Shown: positions 35,513 through 47,860, numbered from the stretch's first letter. The stretch: 64,000 nucleotides of DNA from Chrysoporthe austroafricana (GCA_001051155.2 JYIP02000012.1:248001-312000), one strand, 5' to 3'. The notes: generated from the sequence alone by a model not told the origin. Numbers and translations are program-made.

Positions 35513-37185
35513 CTATGGGACCATGTGCTGCCCGTCCTCGCCCCCTCGAAGTGCCAGCAGGGCCCGGACGTCGGATACGTACTGCAGCCCCTCCAGGAAG
35601 GGGATCAGGTGTTGCAGGTCGTTGTCGGTCGGGTCGTTGATCCAGCCTTGTATGGGGATCGCATTATCTGGACCGCGGTTTAGCGCATGGCGTCCCGCCC
35701 GGTGGCGATAGATGGTGGCCCGGGGCTTACCTTGATGGAACATGTAGCTGAGCGGGCTGTTGTCTAAGATCATCACCTTGCTGAGGTCGGGCTCCACGGA
35801 GCTGAGGTCCTTGATGAACGCGCCGTGCCGGAACGTGCAGTGCTGCCGGTAGTACCTTGCCGAGAAGAACTTCCTCTCCGACTCCAGCCAGTCGATGACC
35901 GGATCAGCATACTCCTGCACCGAGGCTGTGAACACGACGAGATTGAACCATTTGCACACCTGGGACACCCGGGGGGGAGACTGTCAGACTTTCGACACAC
36001 GCGCGCTGGGGCTGCGAGAATGCGACTCACCCTCCGCAAGAAATCATCGCAGTGTGGCCGTTTGTGCACGTAGTAGAGTATGGGATGTTGAGGCCCGATG
36101 CTGGCCTGGCCTCCCACCCCGACGTATGTCGTGTTTAGCTTCACCTCCACCATGTGTCCGGTGCTCATCCTGCCGCCCTTGGACATGCTGTGGATCAGGG
36201 TCTCGTCCAGATCCAGTATCAGCGTCTTCTGGGGCGGCTGCCCGTTCGTCTCGACGTTGATGTACGAGGGCTGCCGCCGGGGGATCAGCGGCCTCGGGGG
36301 TGCCGGAGTTCTTGGGTACTTGGTGAGCGCCCCGGCAGGAGAGGTCGGCGACTTGAGCTGCGCCGATATGTCCTTCTGGCTCTGGCTGCCACCCGCGGCG
36401 CCGCGCGAGCCCCCAGGCTGGCCCTTCTTGTTCTTGCGCTGTCTCAGCGACTCTTCATTGTGCAGCTTGATGCGTATAGACCTCCTGGACGGGTTGATCT
36501 CCTCCGACGCCGGTGAAGGTTTTGACCGCGAGTGCCGGCGGCCTGATCCCTTGCTGCCCCGGCCACCCTTGTCGAGGTCGGACTCGGACTCGCTGGAGAG
36601 GCCGGAGGAAGAAGAAGAACCAGACGAGATGACAGGACGCGCCGTCATAGCACTGCCGCGGCCAATATTGATGGTCTCCTCGTGCGCCGGGCCGTCGTCC
36701 TGCTTCTCGTCTGCGGCCGGCTCGCGCGGCTCCTTTCGATATGCGCCGAAGAGCCTCCTCAGCGGCAGCAAGGGCACGAGGTTGCCGTCCTGGTCGTAGA
36801 AGCAGGCGATCAGGTAGAGCCCGGGCGCGGCAAGCGTGGAGAGCACCCAGCGGACGGAGTTCAGAAAGGCGCTGACTATCCGCCGAGGGATCAGGTGCCA
36901 TGCGGACTGCCTGGCACCCATGTCCTTAGACTCGGCGCGCTGGAGGAGGGGCGTGCGCTCGTCCGGGGTTGCGCCACCCTGCTCGGGGTCGTGCCCGTGT
37001 GACTGGTAGTACTGATACCGCTCGGGGGGCAGCGGGTCTCCCTCGTGCAGATCTCCTTCGTGGGAGGCGCCCTGCTCTTCATGGGAGGTGACAGTGATGC
37101 CCACGGAGGCGAGGGAGTTGGACCGCGAGGGGGCGGGTGCGGGGGCGGGGGACACGCGGGCGGACACAAAGTTGAGGGAGTTCAT
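35513..37185 (-). CDS. NEM1: Nem1 catalytic subunit of the Nem1-Spo7 protein phosphatase
   Basis: HAD-type phosphatase of the ER/nuclear envelope that dephosphorylates and activates lipin (Pah1), directing phosphatidate to triacylglycerol. Three exons (37185-36031, 35959-35731, 35667-35513) encode 512 aa. The start MNSLNFVSARVS is chosen because upstream frame is GC-rich filler. A hydrophobic segment at about residues 102-129 (SVRWVLSTLAAPGLYLIACF) anchors the protein. A long Ser/Arg-rich linker follows. The catalytic FCP1/NIF domain begins at DLDET (Asp325 nucleophile and Asp327) and continues through HKRPHCDDFLRR, FTASVQEYADPV and MILDNSP, the expected later HAD motif. Introns are 71 and 63 nt. 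Its 5' end faces ATG2 across 1.56 kb. Confidence 0.94.
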
Positions 37186-38741
37186 GGTTCTGTAGAGGTC
37201 GGTCGAGCCATGAGAGATCGCCCTGGGGACAGCTGGATCGTTGGGAGGGCGGGGACGGGTCGCGAGAGGACGGGGGGAGGGGGGGAGGAGGAGACGACGG
37301 CCAGTCAGTCGCAAAAAAGGCGCGCTGGACAGGCGGCGCTGATCGTATCGTAGGCAGTTGAACCGGACAAAACCACAGCCGACCCGAACAGGAGGCTGGC
37401 CGAGTGCAGCTCTGGACGGCCGCTGCTGATGGACTGGAGAGGACGTTGCGAGGCACGAGATCAACCAGGCGGGTGCGGTGATGGACGGTGGATGATGGCA
37501 ATGGAATCAGATGGCCTTACTCAGACAGTACTACGTAGTAGGTAGGTGCCCACTACGGCATAGCCTAGGGGCCCAGGGCCGACAGGGGGTCTCAAGCTGG
37601 TCGTGCTGATCCACAGGCCTACCGTACCCCGGGAGACCTCGGCCGCGAGAGCCTCAAGGACTCCTCTGGCGGCCCGCGTTACTAGGAAGGTGAATCTGTC
37701 CTGACTGGCTGGCAACGGGTCGAGTTCTCAGATGTGCCTATCTACTGGTGAGCATAGTCTTGGATATGGCGACGGGTGGGCCTGACGCGTCGATATATCG
37801 ACAGCGCTGCTCTGCTCCGCCACCCTGGACCGTTCGTCTGTTCAGCCACGCGTCCAGGCCGCCTGGAAAGTTTTCGAGGTAATTGATGTATAGTCTGGCT
37901 GACAGGTACAGATTTCTCACATGCCTCCCATTCATAGTGCCTGACCTTGGGACCAACAGACGGGCCGCGATACCAGAGATGGAGACACCGAGAAGGGTAA
38001 TATCCCAGCAGGCTGTGCTTGTGGCAGGCCTGGCACAGCACATCATCATCAGGTGGTGATACCATCTTGCCGCCGACTGCTGGCCACCTAGCCCGTCACT
38101 AGCTATGTCGACCTGACGGGTAATCCCCCTGTAAGTGGCGCCGTGTGACCGGGGGGGGGGGTGGTGGGAGAGGGGGTACAAATGCTCCGTACCCAACCCC
38201 ACCGCTGCCACGCCTGCGCCCGCAGTTGATCAAGCATCAAGGGCCTTATCATTTATCAGTGGTAGTGGTAACCGAGCGGGCATATGATCCATGACCCCTA
38301 CTCCTACTGCACTCCAGCATCCACGAACCTCACCTTCGCCCAAACGTACCCATCGACCTGCCTGCCTACCTGTCTGGCCTCGTCGTGTCCTGCCTCAGTA
38401 GCCACTCCATCTTCTCATCCTAGGAAACCTAAAGCGCCCTCGTCGCCCGGAGCAGCCTCAACCTCGGTCCTCTGGCGGCAGACATGCTGCCCCCCCCCCC
38501 ACCCTGCGTGACTGACTGAACCGCCTACCTCGTGCCCTCGCCCCTCTCGCCTCCTGCTCTCGCTCGCACGTCGACCTCGATCGCTCCCCCACGATAGGTG
38601 CCTTCTGAGGTATGATCCAGTACCCTCCGCCGACATGAAATGCCCTGCAGACTGCTTGCACTGCTCCCATCTCGACGGCCTTCCTGACCTCACCCCGACC
38701 CGCCCGCCCGCCGCTGCCCGCAGGGCAGATCCATCTCCGAC
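37186..38741. other. Divergent NEM1-ATG2 intergenic region
   Basis: About 1.56 kb between two head-to-head genes, so it must contain both promoters. It has CAGTACTACGTAGTAGG-type palindromic sequence (37527-37545), a G homopolymer near 38149-38160 and a C homopolymer near 38489-38500. The ATG2 side is pyrimidine-rich. Frames such as 37738-38211 (-) have no family resemblance. Confidence 0.45.
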
Positions 38742-41700
38742 ATGGCCGGCATCTTTCAGGCCTTTCGCACATCGGCCATGCCGAAGCGACTGCTCCGCTA
38801 TGCGATGGCCCGCTTCGACATCTTCGAGGACGATGCTCTCGATCTTGAGAACCTTGACCTAGGCTTTGGCCTCCGGAACACCATCGAGTTTAAAGATGTC
38901 GGTCTCAAGGTAGACGTACGTTGTCCGCACTAGCCTGCCTGCTTGTTTAGTACCTATGAAGTGACTATAGTCCCTGACATTCCCTCTCTCGCAGAAACTT
39001 ACCAAGCAGCTCGCCCTTCCCCCGGAATACCGCGTCAAGACCGCAGAGGTCTCTCGCCTTCAGATCACCGTGCCCCTCGACCTCTACTCCAGCTCCATTG
39101 AGCTGACTGCGGCTGGCGTCCACATCTGCCTCGAGATCTCGTCCGCTGGCACCCAACAGAAGCCTCCTTCTAAGGCGGCGGCGGCAGCGGCGGAGGAGGA
39201 GGAGAAGAAGACGACGGCCGATTTGGACCTGGTCCCCACAGCAGCTGACCTGGCCCAGTCGTTTTTGGACGCCCAGCCAGTTCAGGAGAAGAAGGCGCTG
39301 GAGGAGGCTCTTGCTGCTGAAAGACAGGACTTGGCTGCGTCGACCGTCTCGAGCGAGGATGGCAGCGAGGATGATGTTGCGTTGGGGACAGGCCAAGGCC
39401 TCTCTCTGCCTGTGTTCTTGACCGACTTCTTGCAGGGTGTCGCCGACCGCACCCAAATCACTGTCCGGGATGTCGCATTCTACCTTGACGTCGAGGTTCC
39501 CATCGAGCCTAAGAGTCTCGAGACCGAGGTGGTTTCGGTCCGGCTTTGTCTTGACGAGCTGCATGTGGAGGGCCTCACGAAGCAGCTTAGGGATGACGGA
39601 ACTTCCAAGATTGTGCCCAAGGAGGGCAAGCGGCATATCCTCTTCAGCGACATACGTGCCTCACTCATCCAGCAAGCTGGTGCCTTTTCTAGCCTTGCGA
39701 GGTCGCCATCCACGACGTCGGCAGCATCGTCATCCCCTGTCGCTGCTGAAATCGGCCCACCGCGGCCACAGCCACCGACACCGGATACAGTGCCACGTCT
39801 CGAGAGTTTGCAATCTCAGGTCGAGGACGACGATGGTGCCCGCAGCCCACGATTCTTACATGACAGCGAGGAAGCACTTCAGATACCATACGAATTGGAC
39901 GAGTGGGCAGGTACCGGGGATGCGGAACAGATGGAACAAGGACCAGCTTCATCTTCGTCCACGCCGAGGGCATCAGTCTACCATGACTTTGCAGGGAATG
40001 TTGGTACCCAGGCCCACTTGCCCTCACCCGAAGGCGACCACCTCCCTTGGCTGACGACGTCGGCCATCCCGCAGAAAGACCATGACAACGATGCACTTGA
40101 AGGATCATTTTCCTCTGATCCAGCAAGTGATAGCTCTGGTGCACAAGCTTCTGAAGATCTCAGTCGGTCGCATTACTTCAGTCATGAGGAGGCGGAGAGT
40201 ATGTACATGAGCGCTCTCTCCCTGCCAGAATCCCAGAGGCTCAAGGGCGGGGCTATGCCCGGTGCTTGGGATTCGAACCCCGGATCGCCTGAGAGCTCAC
40301 CCAACCGTCCCCTTCAAGACCAGCATGCAGCCACGCCTCATGCTATGCGCTCTGTGGCCCAGGACACGAGCGACCCACCGGAGCCTGCCGATGAGGACCT
40401 TCCACAGGAACCAGACCTCTCTAGTCTGACCCAGTCAGTGGTTGGGGAAGAGCGTACCGCAGAGCCACAAACGGTCCCAGCCGTAGTGGCCGGAGTCACT
40501 CCTAAGGCGAGCACGGAAAACTTGGCACACGAGATCGGCAGTCGAAGCTCTGAGAGACTCATAGTAAAAGAAATCCTGTCTTTAGACTCAATTTCGGTAT
40601 ATGTTCCAACTGGACACCAGCATATACACACCCCGAGAGCAGACAGGACCGGTCAATTAGCCGAATCTGCCTATCACAATGTTCCAGGGGCCTTTTCTGT
40701 TCACTCGTCTGTGCCACAGACGTCAGCTCAATCCAAGAGCCATTCGCAGCCTGTGGAGAAGGGTGTCGGGGACGATGCCATTGAGATACATGTTGCGCCT
40801 GTGTCGGTTCGTTTCGACGCTTCCATCGGCTTCTTGCTGGCAACGATAGCATGCCGACTATTAGAGGCATCGAAAAGATCGCAGAAGCCTTCTAATAGGA
40901 TTGGGGACCTTGGTTCACAACGACTAGCTGTCTCGATGCCTGACTTGAGATTGACGGTCCAGCAAATTTCCATACTTTTCGTGGACAAGATACTCGGCTC
41001 CGTGGATGCAGGAGCGGGAAAGCACGAGCCGGCGACAGGTCCTGGTTCTGAGACGCTGTTGAGGGCTGAGTTCGGGGACCTGCGGGCGACTGTGTCCGAG
41101 TCTGCTTCTTCCAGCGAGATTGGTTTCACTCTGGGAGACTTCCACTTTGGCTACTCCGATAGCGACATACTTAGCTTCGACCGAGATGCGCAGCTGTACT
41201 TTTCTACGAGGGACAAGTTCCCCGATGCTGGGACAGACGTTTCGGTAAAGATGACGACAAGCTCAAAAGGCAGCCGAGGCGAGGTCAATACACTTCCACT
41301 TCGAGCACACATTGATCTCCAGCGCCTGGACGAGACGCTGAACTGGTTTGGTGGTTTGAGTAGCTTTTTACAGATGGGTGGATCGATGACCTCGAGTGGT
41401 TCGCCGGGAAAGCCCGCGATGAAGCCTACCAAGCCACGGGGAGTGCGTTTCGACATCCCATCGCAGCTGGACAACACGGAACCAGCACCTGAGACCAAAT
41501 GGGACATGCGAATTGGAGGGTTGAAGTTCGACCTGGTGGGGAAGACATGTGGTATTCTCCTTCGAACCAGTGCTGTGAAGGTCTCAAACCGGGGCACCGC
41601 AGTCCGTATTCACATCAGCAAGATTTACGCATCAGGACCTCAGAATAAGGGAGCCTCCGGTGGGACGCCTGTCAACGTTACTGTTACGGGTTCCACCCTA

Positions 41701-44700
41701 GAATTCTGCACCTCACCACGGGACGAGGATTTGGATCGACTCCTTAGACTGATCATTCCTTCCAATGACCAATACGACGATGGGGACGATGAGATCATGG
41801 TGGACACCCTACTTCGACAACGGCGAAAAGGATCAGTGGTGGCGCTCACCTTGGATGACGTGCAAGTACAGGCCAGTGAGCTCCACCAGCTCGATACTGT
41901 TTCAACTCTTGGAGAGGAAATTGCCCGACTTGGTGCTGTGACTAAGTATCTACCCGAGGATGACCGCCCTGGCCTGCTTACTCTGGGTATCGTCTACAAT
42001 ATACAAGCTTCTGTGGATGTAGGTGGCAGGTTTGGTGTGGTGAATGCGAGCATGACGGAGCTTGAGCTGGCCCACATCACCTTCCCATCCCTGGCCGCAT
42101 TTGGGGTCGGCTCCATTGAGGTCAGTAGGAACAAGATCGAAGAATTAGTCGGATCGTCCAACGACCCTGCCCCAGACCTCGACGCGCAATCACCGGTTCT
42201 CATGGTGCGAATGATTGGAGACCAAATGGAACCGGTCATCAGAGTCAGGATGAGGAACCTTAATTTTGAGTACCGTGTGCCCACAGTCATGGATCTCTTG
42301 GGACTTTCGTCCGAGACGACCCCGCAAGAGTTTGATGCCATGTTAGCGGCTTCTGTTGCAAACCTCGGGGAGAGGGCCCACCATGCGTTGGTGGGAAGTG
42401 AATCGAGAGTGCGACAAAGCCCAGCGGCACCTCAACCTGAGCGAACGAAGCCCACAGTTGTCAACCTGGCCTTTCGCGACTGTCTGTTGGGCCTCAATCC
42501 CCTCGGCTTGACCTCCAAGCTTGCGATCTTGCTCATTGAGACCGGCGTGGAGGCTAGTATGCCAGCGGGTAACGATGTGGATGTCGTCGCAAATCTAAAG
42601 AAGGCTGCCATTCTCCTGATTGACGATGTCTCGTTGCTCGACGTGTCACAGAGACCAGGGCCATCAAGACACCGAGGTTCAGATGCTCAAAAACAGACGG
42701 ACATGCTATCGTCTTTGTGCTCCAAAGGCTACGTGAACATTTGCCAGATTTCGTCTGCGAGAGCCGCAGTCCAGGTCATGAACAACGCGGACGGCGAGAA
42801 GCATGTCGATGTCGAGATCAGAGACGATTTGCTGGTTCTGGAGACTTGCGCGGATTCCACCCACACTTTGATAGCTTTGGCAAGTGCCTTGAAACCACCA
42901 ACCCCGCCAAGCCGGGAGGTCAAGTTCAAGACAGAGATCATCCCCATGCAAGACATGCTGGCTTCTGTCACAGCTGACGCCTTTGGGAGGGCGGAGGGCA
43001 ATTACGACTTTGACGATGACTTCGCCATTGCACAAGAGCTTGATATCGAGGACGAGTCGTCCGAGGGCGAGTTGATTGATGTGATTCCTCTGGGGATTAG
43101 GCAACAATCCCGAACGAACGACGCGAAGATTTCCGAAAATATTTTCGATGCGACCTCGTCCTCCATGATCTCAAACCGCACCGCAAGACAGGGCACATCC
43201 GCCCCAGAGCCTGAGTTTGGTATACATTCTGAGATTGAGGTTCATGAGAATTTCTTCGCGGCGGATCCATTGGCACAGGGCACTGGCCATCGCTGGAATT
43301 CCGCCAGGAACAAATACGATGAAGTACAGGAAGCAAAGATGCGCAAAAGTCCTCTGAAGGTGCGCGTGCGGGATGTACACGTTATATGGAACCTATTTGA
43401 TGGCTATGATTGGCAACACACGCGGGACTCCATAACCAAAACCGTTGAGGAGGTCGAAAATCAGGCCTTTGAACGGCGGGCTCGATCCGGGCGAAGGTCT
43501 TTGGACGACCCAGACTTTGACGACGAAGATGTCGTGGGAGACTGCCTGTTCAACTCGATTTACGTCAGCATTCCTGCCAACCACGATCCTCGGGAACTTG
43601 TTGGTGGCATCAATCATCAGTTAGATGACACCGAGTCGATAGCAGCGACAACTTTGACCACGACCACAACGCGTGCAGCTGCCGGCCAGTTCCAATCGAG
43701 AGCAAAGAAACTGCGGCTGGGCAGAAGTCGACGGCACAAGATCACTTTCGAGCTGGCCGGTGTCAATGTGGACCTCATCCAGTACCCTCCAGGCTCTGGA
43801 GAGACAGATACTTCCATCGACGTGCGCGTCCACAGTCTGGACGTCTTCGACCATGTCCCTACTTCTACCTGGAAAAAGTTCGCCACATATGATCTAGATG
43901 CTGGCGAACGCGAGCTCGATACAAGCATGGTGCATCTTGAATTGCTGCTTGTCAAACCTGTCCCCGACCTGGCAGCTATCGAGCATGTTCTCAAGGTCAC
44001 CGTACTTCCCTTGCGCTTGCATGTTGACCAGGATGCGCTCGATTTCATTACCCGATTCTTCCAGTTCAAGGATGAATCACAGACCCCTGCGCATACTTCC
44101 CCAAGTGACGAGGCCTTTATACAGCGTGCGGAGGTCATGGACATCCCAGTCGTGCTGGATTTTAAGCCGAAAAGAGTGGATTACGCTGGGCTGAGAGGCG
44201 GCCGTTCTTCGGAGTTCATGAATTTTGTGATCCTCGAGGGCGCACGCCTGACATTGAAACATGTGATCTTGTACGGCGTGCCAGGCTGGGAACGTCTGGG
44301 TAACACGCTCAACGATACTTGGACGCCCAATGTTAAAGAGCAGCAACTTGCTGGCGTGCTCGCCGGCGTGGCTCCCGTCCGTCCTCTGGTGAATGTTGGG
44401 AGCGGTTTCCGCGATCTTATCGAAATCCCCATCAAGGAGTACAAGAAGGACGGTCGGATCGTGCGCAGCATTGGTAAAGGTGCCGCGGCTTTTGCGCGAA
44501 CAACGGGCACTGAGATTGTCAAGTTAGGAGCCAAGATGGCCGTCGGCACACAATATGTTCTCCAGGGCGCGGAGGGTATGTTGTCCAATAACCAGGCGGA
44601 GGGAAGCGCGGGAATGCGAGAGCACCAGGTGGGCTGGGAAGAAGAGGACGACGCGGATCTAGAAGAGAAAAAGCAAATCTCTTTGTACGCAGATCAGCCC

Positions 44701-45036
44701 ACAGGGGTGATCCAGGGCCTTCGACACGCATATAGCAGCCTTGCCCGCGATCTGAACGTTGCTAGAGATGCTATCATTGCGGTTCCGGCGGAGGTGATGG
44801 AAAGTCAAAATGCACACGGAGCGGCAAGAGCCGTCATGAGGAGAGCCCCGACGATCATCTTCCGGCCGGCGATTGGAGCCACCCGAGCTGTTGGGCAAGC
44901 ACTCATGGGAGCAACCAATGCTATGGACCCGCAGAACCTCAGGCGGGTCGACGATGTAAGTGTCGGCAAATGCAACTTGGCGACGCACTCCTGCTGACCA
45001 GTCAAACAGAAATACAAGTCCGGGCCTGGAAGATGA
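38742..45036 (+). CDS. ATG2: Autophagy-related protein 2, lipid-transfer protein
   Basis: Rod-shaped bridge-type lipid transporter between ER and phagophore, needed for autophagosome growth and working with Atg9 and Atg18. Three exons (38742-38915, 38995-44955, 45010-45036) give 2053 aa, typical for filamentous fungi. The chorein-like N-terminus starts with [20 protein letters not shown], continues [12 protein letters not shown] across intron 1, and resumes [19 protein letters not shown]. Long Ser/Pro-rich low-complexity loops occur near residues 300-560. The C-terminal ATG_C region (from about 1863) contains [35 protein letters not shown] and ending [10 protein letters not shown]. Intron 2 (44956-45009) has GTAAGT and a GCTGACC branch; reading through it would instead add 14 unrelated residues. 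The 27-nt last exon is supported by the conserved short tail RRxDDKYK as I recall it. Confidence 0.96.
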
Positions 45037-45502
45037 GGCCTTGGCTGAGGCATTCTTGAGATGGGCCATGATGACGAGAAACGAAGGACACGAACAGATT
45101 TGGAAGCGAGGCGCATCGGAGTCGCACTTTGCGCCATAGCTCGTTGATTTCCCCCCACCCCCCTCCTTTCCCAGGCCAAGGCCGCAAGGAACGATGACGA
45201 GAATGCACTTCCTCAGCCATGTTTACACCGACTAGCTGCTGTTAGAACTCTACCATACAGCTCATCGCCCACTATGCCAGGGCGGCCGAACGATAATGGT
45301 CGATTAAACGACTGATTACGATGCAGGAGAGTCTGCCTTGTTGCCATATTCTCTTTTTACCCTCTCTCTTGGGACCAGGGAGCGGGGAGTGCATTTAGAC
45401 GGGCGTTGGTGGATGGGACAGAGTCTGCTTCAGACTGCCACATCATCACATTGCGAGGAGTCACGGACAGGACGGTATCCTCAATTGGGCATCTTCTTTT
45501 GT

Positions 45503-45508
45503 TTTATT
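45503..45508 (-). terminator. Candidate poly(A) signal for the GT8 gene
   Basis: AATAAA on the minus strand about 220 bases past the GT8 stop codon. Fungal poly(A) signals are degenerate, so this is only suggestive. Confidence 0.35.
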
Positions 45509-45602
45509 TTTTTTTTGGGGGGGGGAGGAGAGGAGGGTGGATTGGATATGGACATGGACGGTATCGTACGTAACCGACTGTGGTGCCAGGACAGCGGACG
45601 TA

Positions 45603-45608
45603 AATAAA
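45603..45608 (+). terminator. Candidate poly(A) signal for ATG2
   Basis: AATAAA on the plus strand about 570 bases past the ATG2 stop. If used, the ATG2 3' UTR would overlap the GT8 3' UTR. A nearer non-canonical site is equally possible. Confidence 0.3.
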
Positions 45609-45726
45609 GACGAAATATTGACCAAACACCGTATTCGCCGTTACTGCGTACGGGACAATTCCTGCTATCGGCCCAAGGCCGACGAGGTTCTCGGGCCTCG
45701 TGTAGACGCACAGGACGCGGGCCCGA

Positions 45727-46753
45727 TCAGAAGCCGTCGTCCTTGACACCGTTCCTCCGCTCCGCCTCTTTCCTCTCCTTGTTGACGTCGGCCCACCACC
45801 TGTGGGTCTCGTCCTTGCTGGTGCTGTTGCCGTCGGCGTCGAGCTCATCCCAGGGGTTCGGGGTGAGGATGTAGTGGATGTTCTTGACCTTGTCGTCCCT
45901 CCAGATGGGCCTGTGGACGTTGTCCCAGCGCAGGGTCTTGAGGGCGTTGTAGATGTAGGGGAGGGCGACCCAGCGGCCGCGGTACAGCTCGCTCAGCAGG
46001 GACTGGTCGGCGAACTCCATGGCGGCGGCGTTGCTGTCCATGTAGTCGACGATCTGCTGGAAGACCTCGGCGGAGGGGTTGACGACCTGCAGGCCGCCGT
46101 TCATGAAGCCGAGGGGCCCGACGGCCGGGTCGGCGCCGACGGTCTGGGCGGCGTCCGGGTCGGCGTGCTGGGAGGTGAAGGCGCAGTTCTCGGGGACCCA
46201 GTCCTTGGGGTAGTGGGGCTTCCGGAGGGGGTTGCAGACGCAGGCGTGGCCGGCGGCGAAGACGCGGGTGCTGTCGGGCCCGCCGCGGGCGGCGACGGCG
46301 GGCTCGTCGAGGGCCATGGTCATGAGCTCGTCCATGTTCTGCAGGACGAGCATGTCGGAGTCGAGCTGGACGACGCGGTCGTACTGGGTCAGGCTGAAGG
46401 GGGTGAGCTTGCTCCAGCAGTCGTAGAAGCGCGGGTCGTTGCTGTAGTCCCTGGTGGACTTGGTGGGCAGCAGGTACCGGATCTGCTGGTGGGGGATGCC
46501 CCTCGCGTCGAGGGCGGCGATGCCCTCGGGCGGGAAGGAGTCCGTGTAGAGGGCGACGAGGGGGTAGGCGGACTTGTGCTTCTTGAGCGAGTAGTCCAGG
46601 GTGATGAGGCCGGAGAGGTAGGCCGTGTTCGTGATGAGGGTCGTCCAGACTGGGAGGAGTGTCAGTGTAAGTCCCGTCCGCGAGGGCGAGAGAGGGTGGG
46701 AGGGACAGCGGCTCACCCCTGCTGGAGTCGACCGCCCTCTTGCCGTCGGCCAT
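45727..46753 (-). CDS. Glycosyltransferase family 8 protein (glycogenin/galactinol-synthase-like)
   Basis: Retaining glycosyltransferase using a nucleotide sugar; donor and acceptor cannot be told from sequence. Two exons (46753-46717, 46649-45727) encode 319 aa. The 67-nt intron is phase 1. The joined N-terminus is MADGKRAVDSSR then VWTTLITNTAYLSGLITLDY, the usual GT8 start. Visible motifs are the metal-binding DxD at residues 109-111 in VVQLDSDMLVLQNMDEL, GFMNGGLQVVNPS, and a late H-x-x-G/P-like KNIHYILTPNPWDE. No signal peptide or membrane anchor, so it is likely cytosolic. Length and motifs fit small fungal GT8 enzymes rather than full glycogenin, which carries a long C-terminal tail. Large open frames on the other strand and in other frames here are GC-bias shadows. 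Confidence 0.9.
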
Positions 46754-46991
46754 GGCTGCACCGTGCGGGAGGAGGGGGGGGGGGAAATCCGGTGAGGGTC
46801 GAGATGGGGAGACGTGTGGTGGGAGAGCGAGTGCGTTCTTCCCCGGCGGCGATGAGAGTGAAGGGCGGGTTGAGTGATTAACGGATGGGCAGGGTGGATG
46901 ATGACGCGCACACACTAGAGGAGACGAGGACTAGAGACGATCACCAGGCGAGAGGGACCAGGCGCGCGAGAGTCGAGACGGACAGCCTTAA

Positions 46992-47017
46992 ATATATAGA
47001 TATAGATATAGATATAG

Positions 47018-47066
<49 letters not shown>

Positions 47067-47072
47067 TGTGTG
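46992..47072. repeat. Compound microsatellite (TATAGA/TA)n(TG)n
   Basis: TA/TAGA-type units pass into a long TG run. Positions 47018-47063 form 46 bases of strict purine-pyrimidine alternation. Located about 250 bases upstream of the GT8 start (minus strand). Confidence 0.95.
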
Positions 47073-47391
47073 CATATGGGTGTATAGTATATCTATCTAT
47101 CTCTACGGGCTGCAGTGGATCGCCGGAGCTTTTGACTCGTGCTCGAGGTGTTTTGCGTACGCGGCGCATTAGGAAACATGGTGCGGCAGAATCCAAGAGG
47201 GCATGGAACAAAGACGCGACCCCTAACTCCATAGCCAGAATGCCTGGCTCCCTGGCGTTAATTCTTGCAACGGTATTCCTCTGCTGAAACAGACAGCGGG
47301 CCCGCCTGGCAGTCTGCAGAGATAGTAATTAATTTATGGGGGACGGATAAGGCCGACATAAGCATGTATAGATAGATGAGATGAATGGGAG

Positions 47392-47434
<43 letters not shown>

Positions 47435-47441
47435 CGCGCGC
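47392..47441. repeat. Compound microsatellite (AT)n(GT)n(GC)n, 50-bp alternating tract
   Basis: Fifty uninterrupted bases alternate purine and pyrimidine, moving from AT to GT to GC dinucleotides. This is the sequence class most prone to Z-DNA under negative supercoiling. Confidence 0.95.
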
Positions 47442-47825
47442 TCTGGACCAGCGCTTACACTACACGGCGGGTGCTCACTCACTCAGTCACTCAGTCACTC
47501 ACACACACACGCTCTCTCTCTCTCCCCCTATTCACTTTCAGATCATGACATTTATTGTCCCTGTCCTGGAGGGCCGCGCAGACAGGCAGGCAGACAGATG
47601 GACGGGCAGACAGATATCATACACAGTATTTGAGAGAGCAGAGAGGAGCAGCGTGAGGTGAGGTGGGTCGGGGGGCGGTTTGAGGTGTCGAGGCGGCACT
47701 GCAAGGGTCCTTGGCCCGTCTTGGCCTGTAACTCGCGCACGCGGCCATGTTGTTTCTGATGTTGTTTCTATCTTGTTGCCTCTAGATTGCAATCCACATG
47801 CTCGTCGCCGGGGGACAGCCAGAAG

Positions 47826-47860
47826 CCCCCTCCCCCTCCCCCTCCCCCTCCCCCTCCCCT
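47826..47860. repeat. (CCCCCT)n array, G-quadruplex potential on the minus strand
   Basis: Five runs of five C and one of four C, each separated by a single T. The minus strand therefore has six G runs with one-base loops, and the plus strand could form an i-motif. About 390 bases upstream of GPI11. Confidence 0.92.

Larger units (their letters stand above)
45037..45726. other. Convergent ATG2 / GT8 intergenic region
   Basis: Holds the 3' ends of both genes. Poly(A)-type signals occur in crossed order (plus AATAAA at 45603-45608, minus AATAAA at 45503-45508), so the two transcripts may overlap. A T-run followed by a G-run lies at about 45507-45528. No gene. Confidence 0.5.

Noticed and set aside
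40264..40285. tRNA-like B box (GGTTCGAATCC on the minus strand)
   Set aside because: It lies inside the ATG2 coding exon, the T-stem would mispair after three base pairs, and no A box or acceptor stem is present.
45802..46915. Two frames of ~356-359 codons overlapping the GT8 gene
   Set aside because: They are Gly/Val- and Arg/Pro-rich shadows of the GC-rich GT8 exon, which itself matches a known family.
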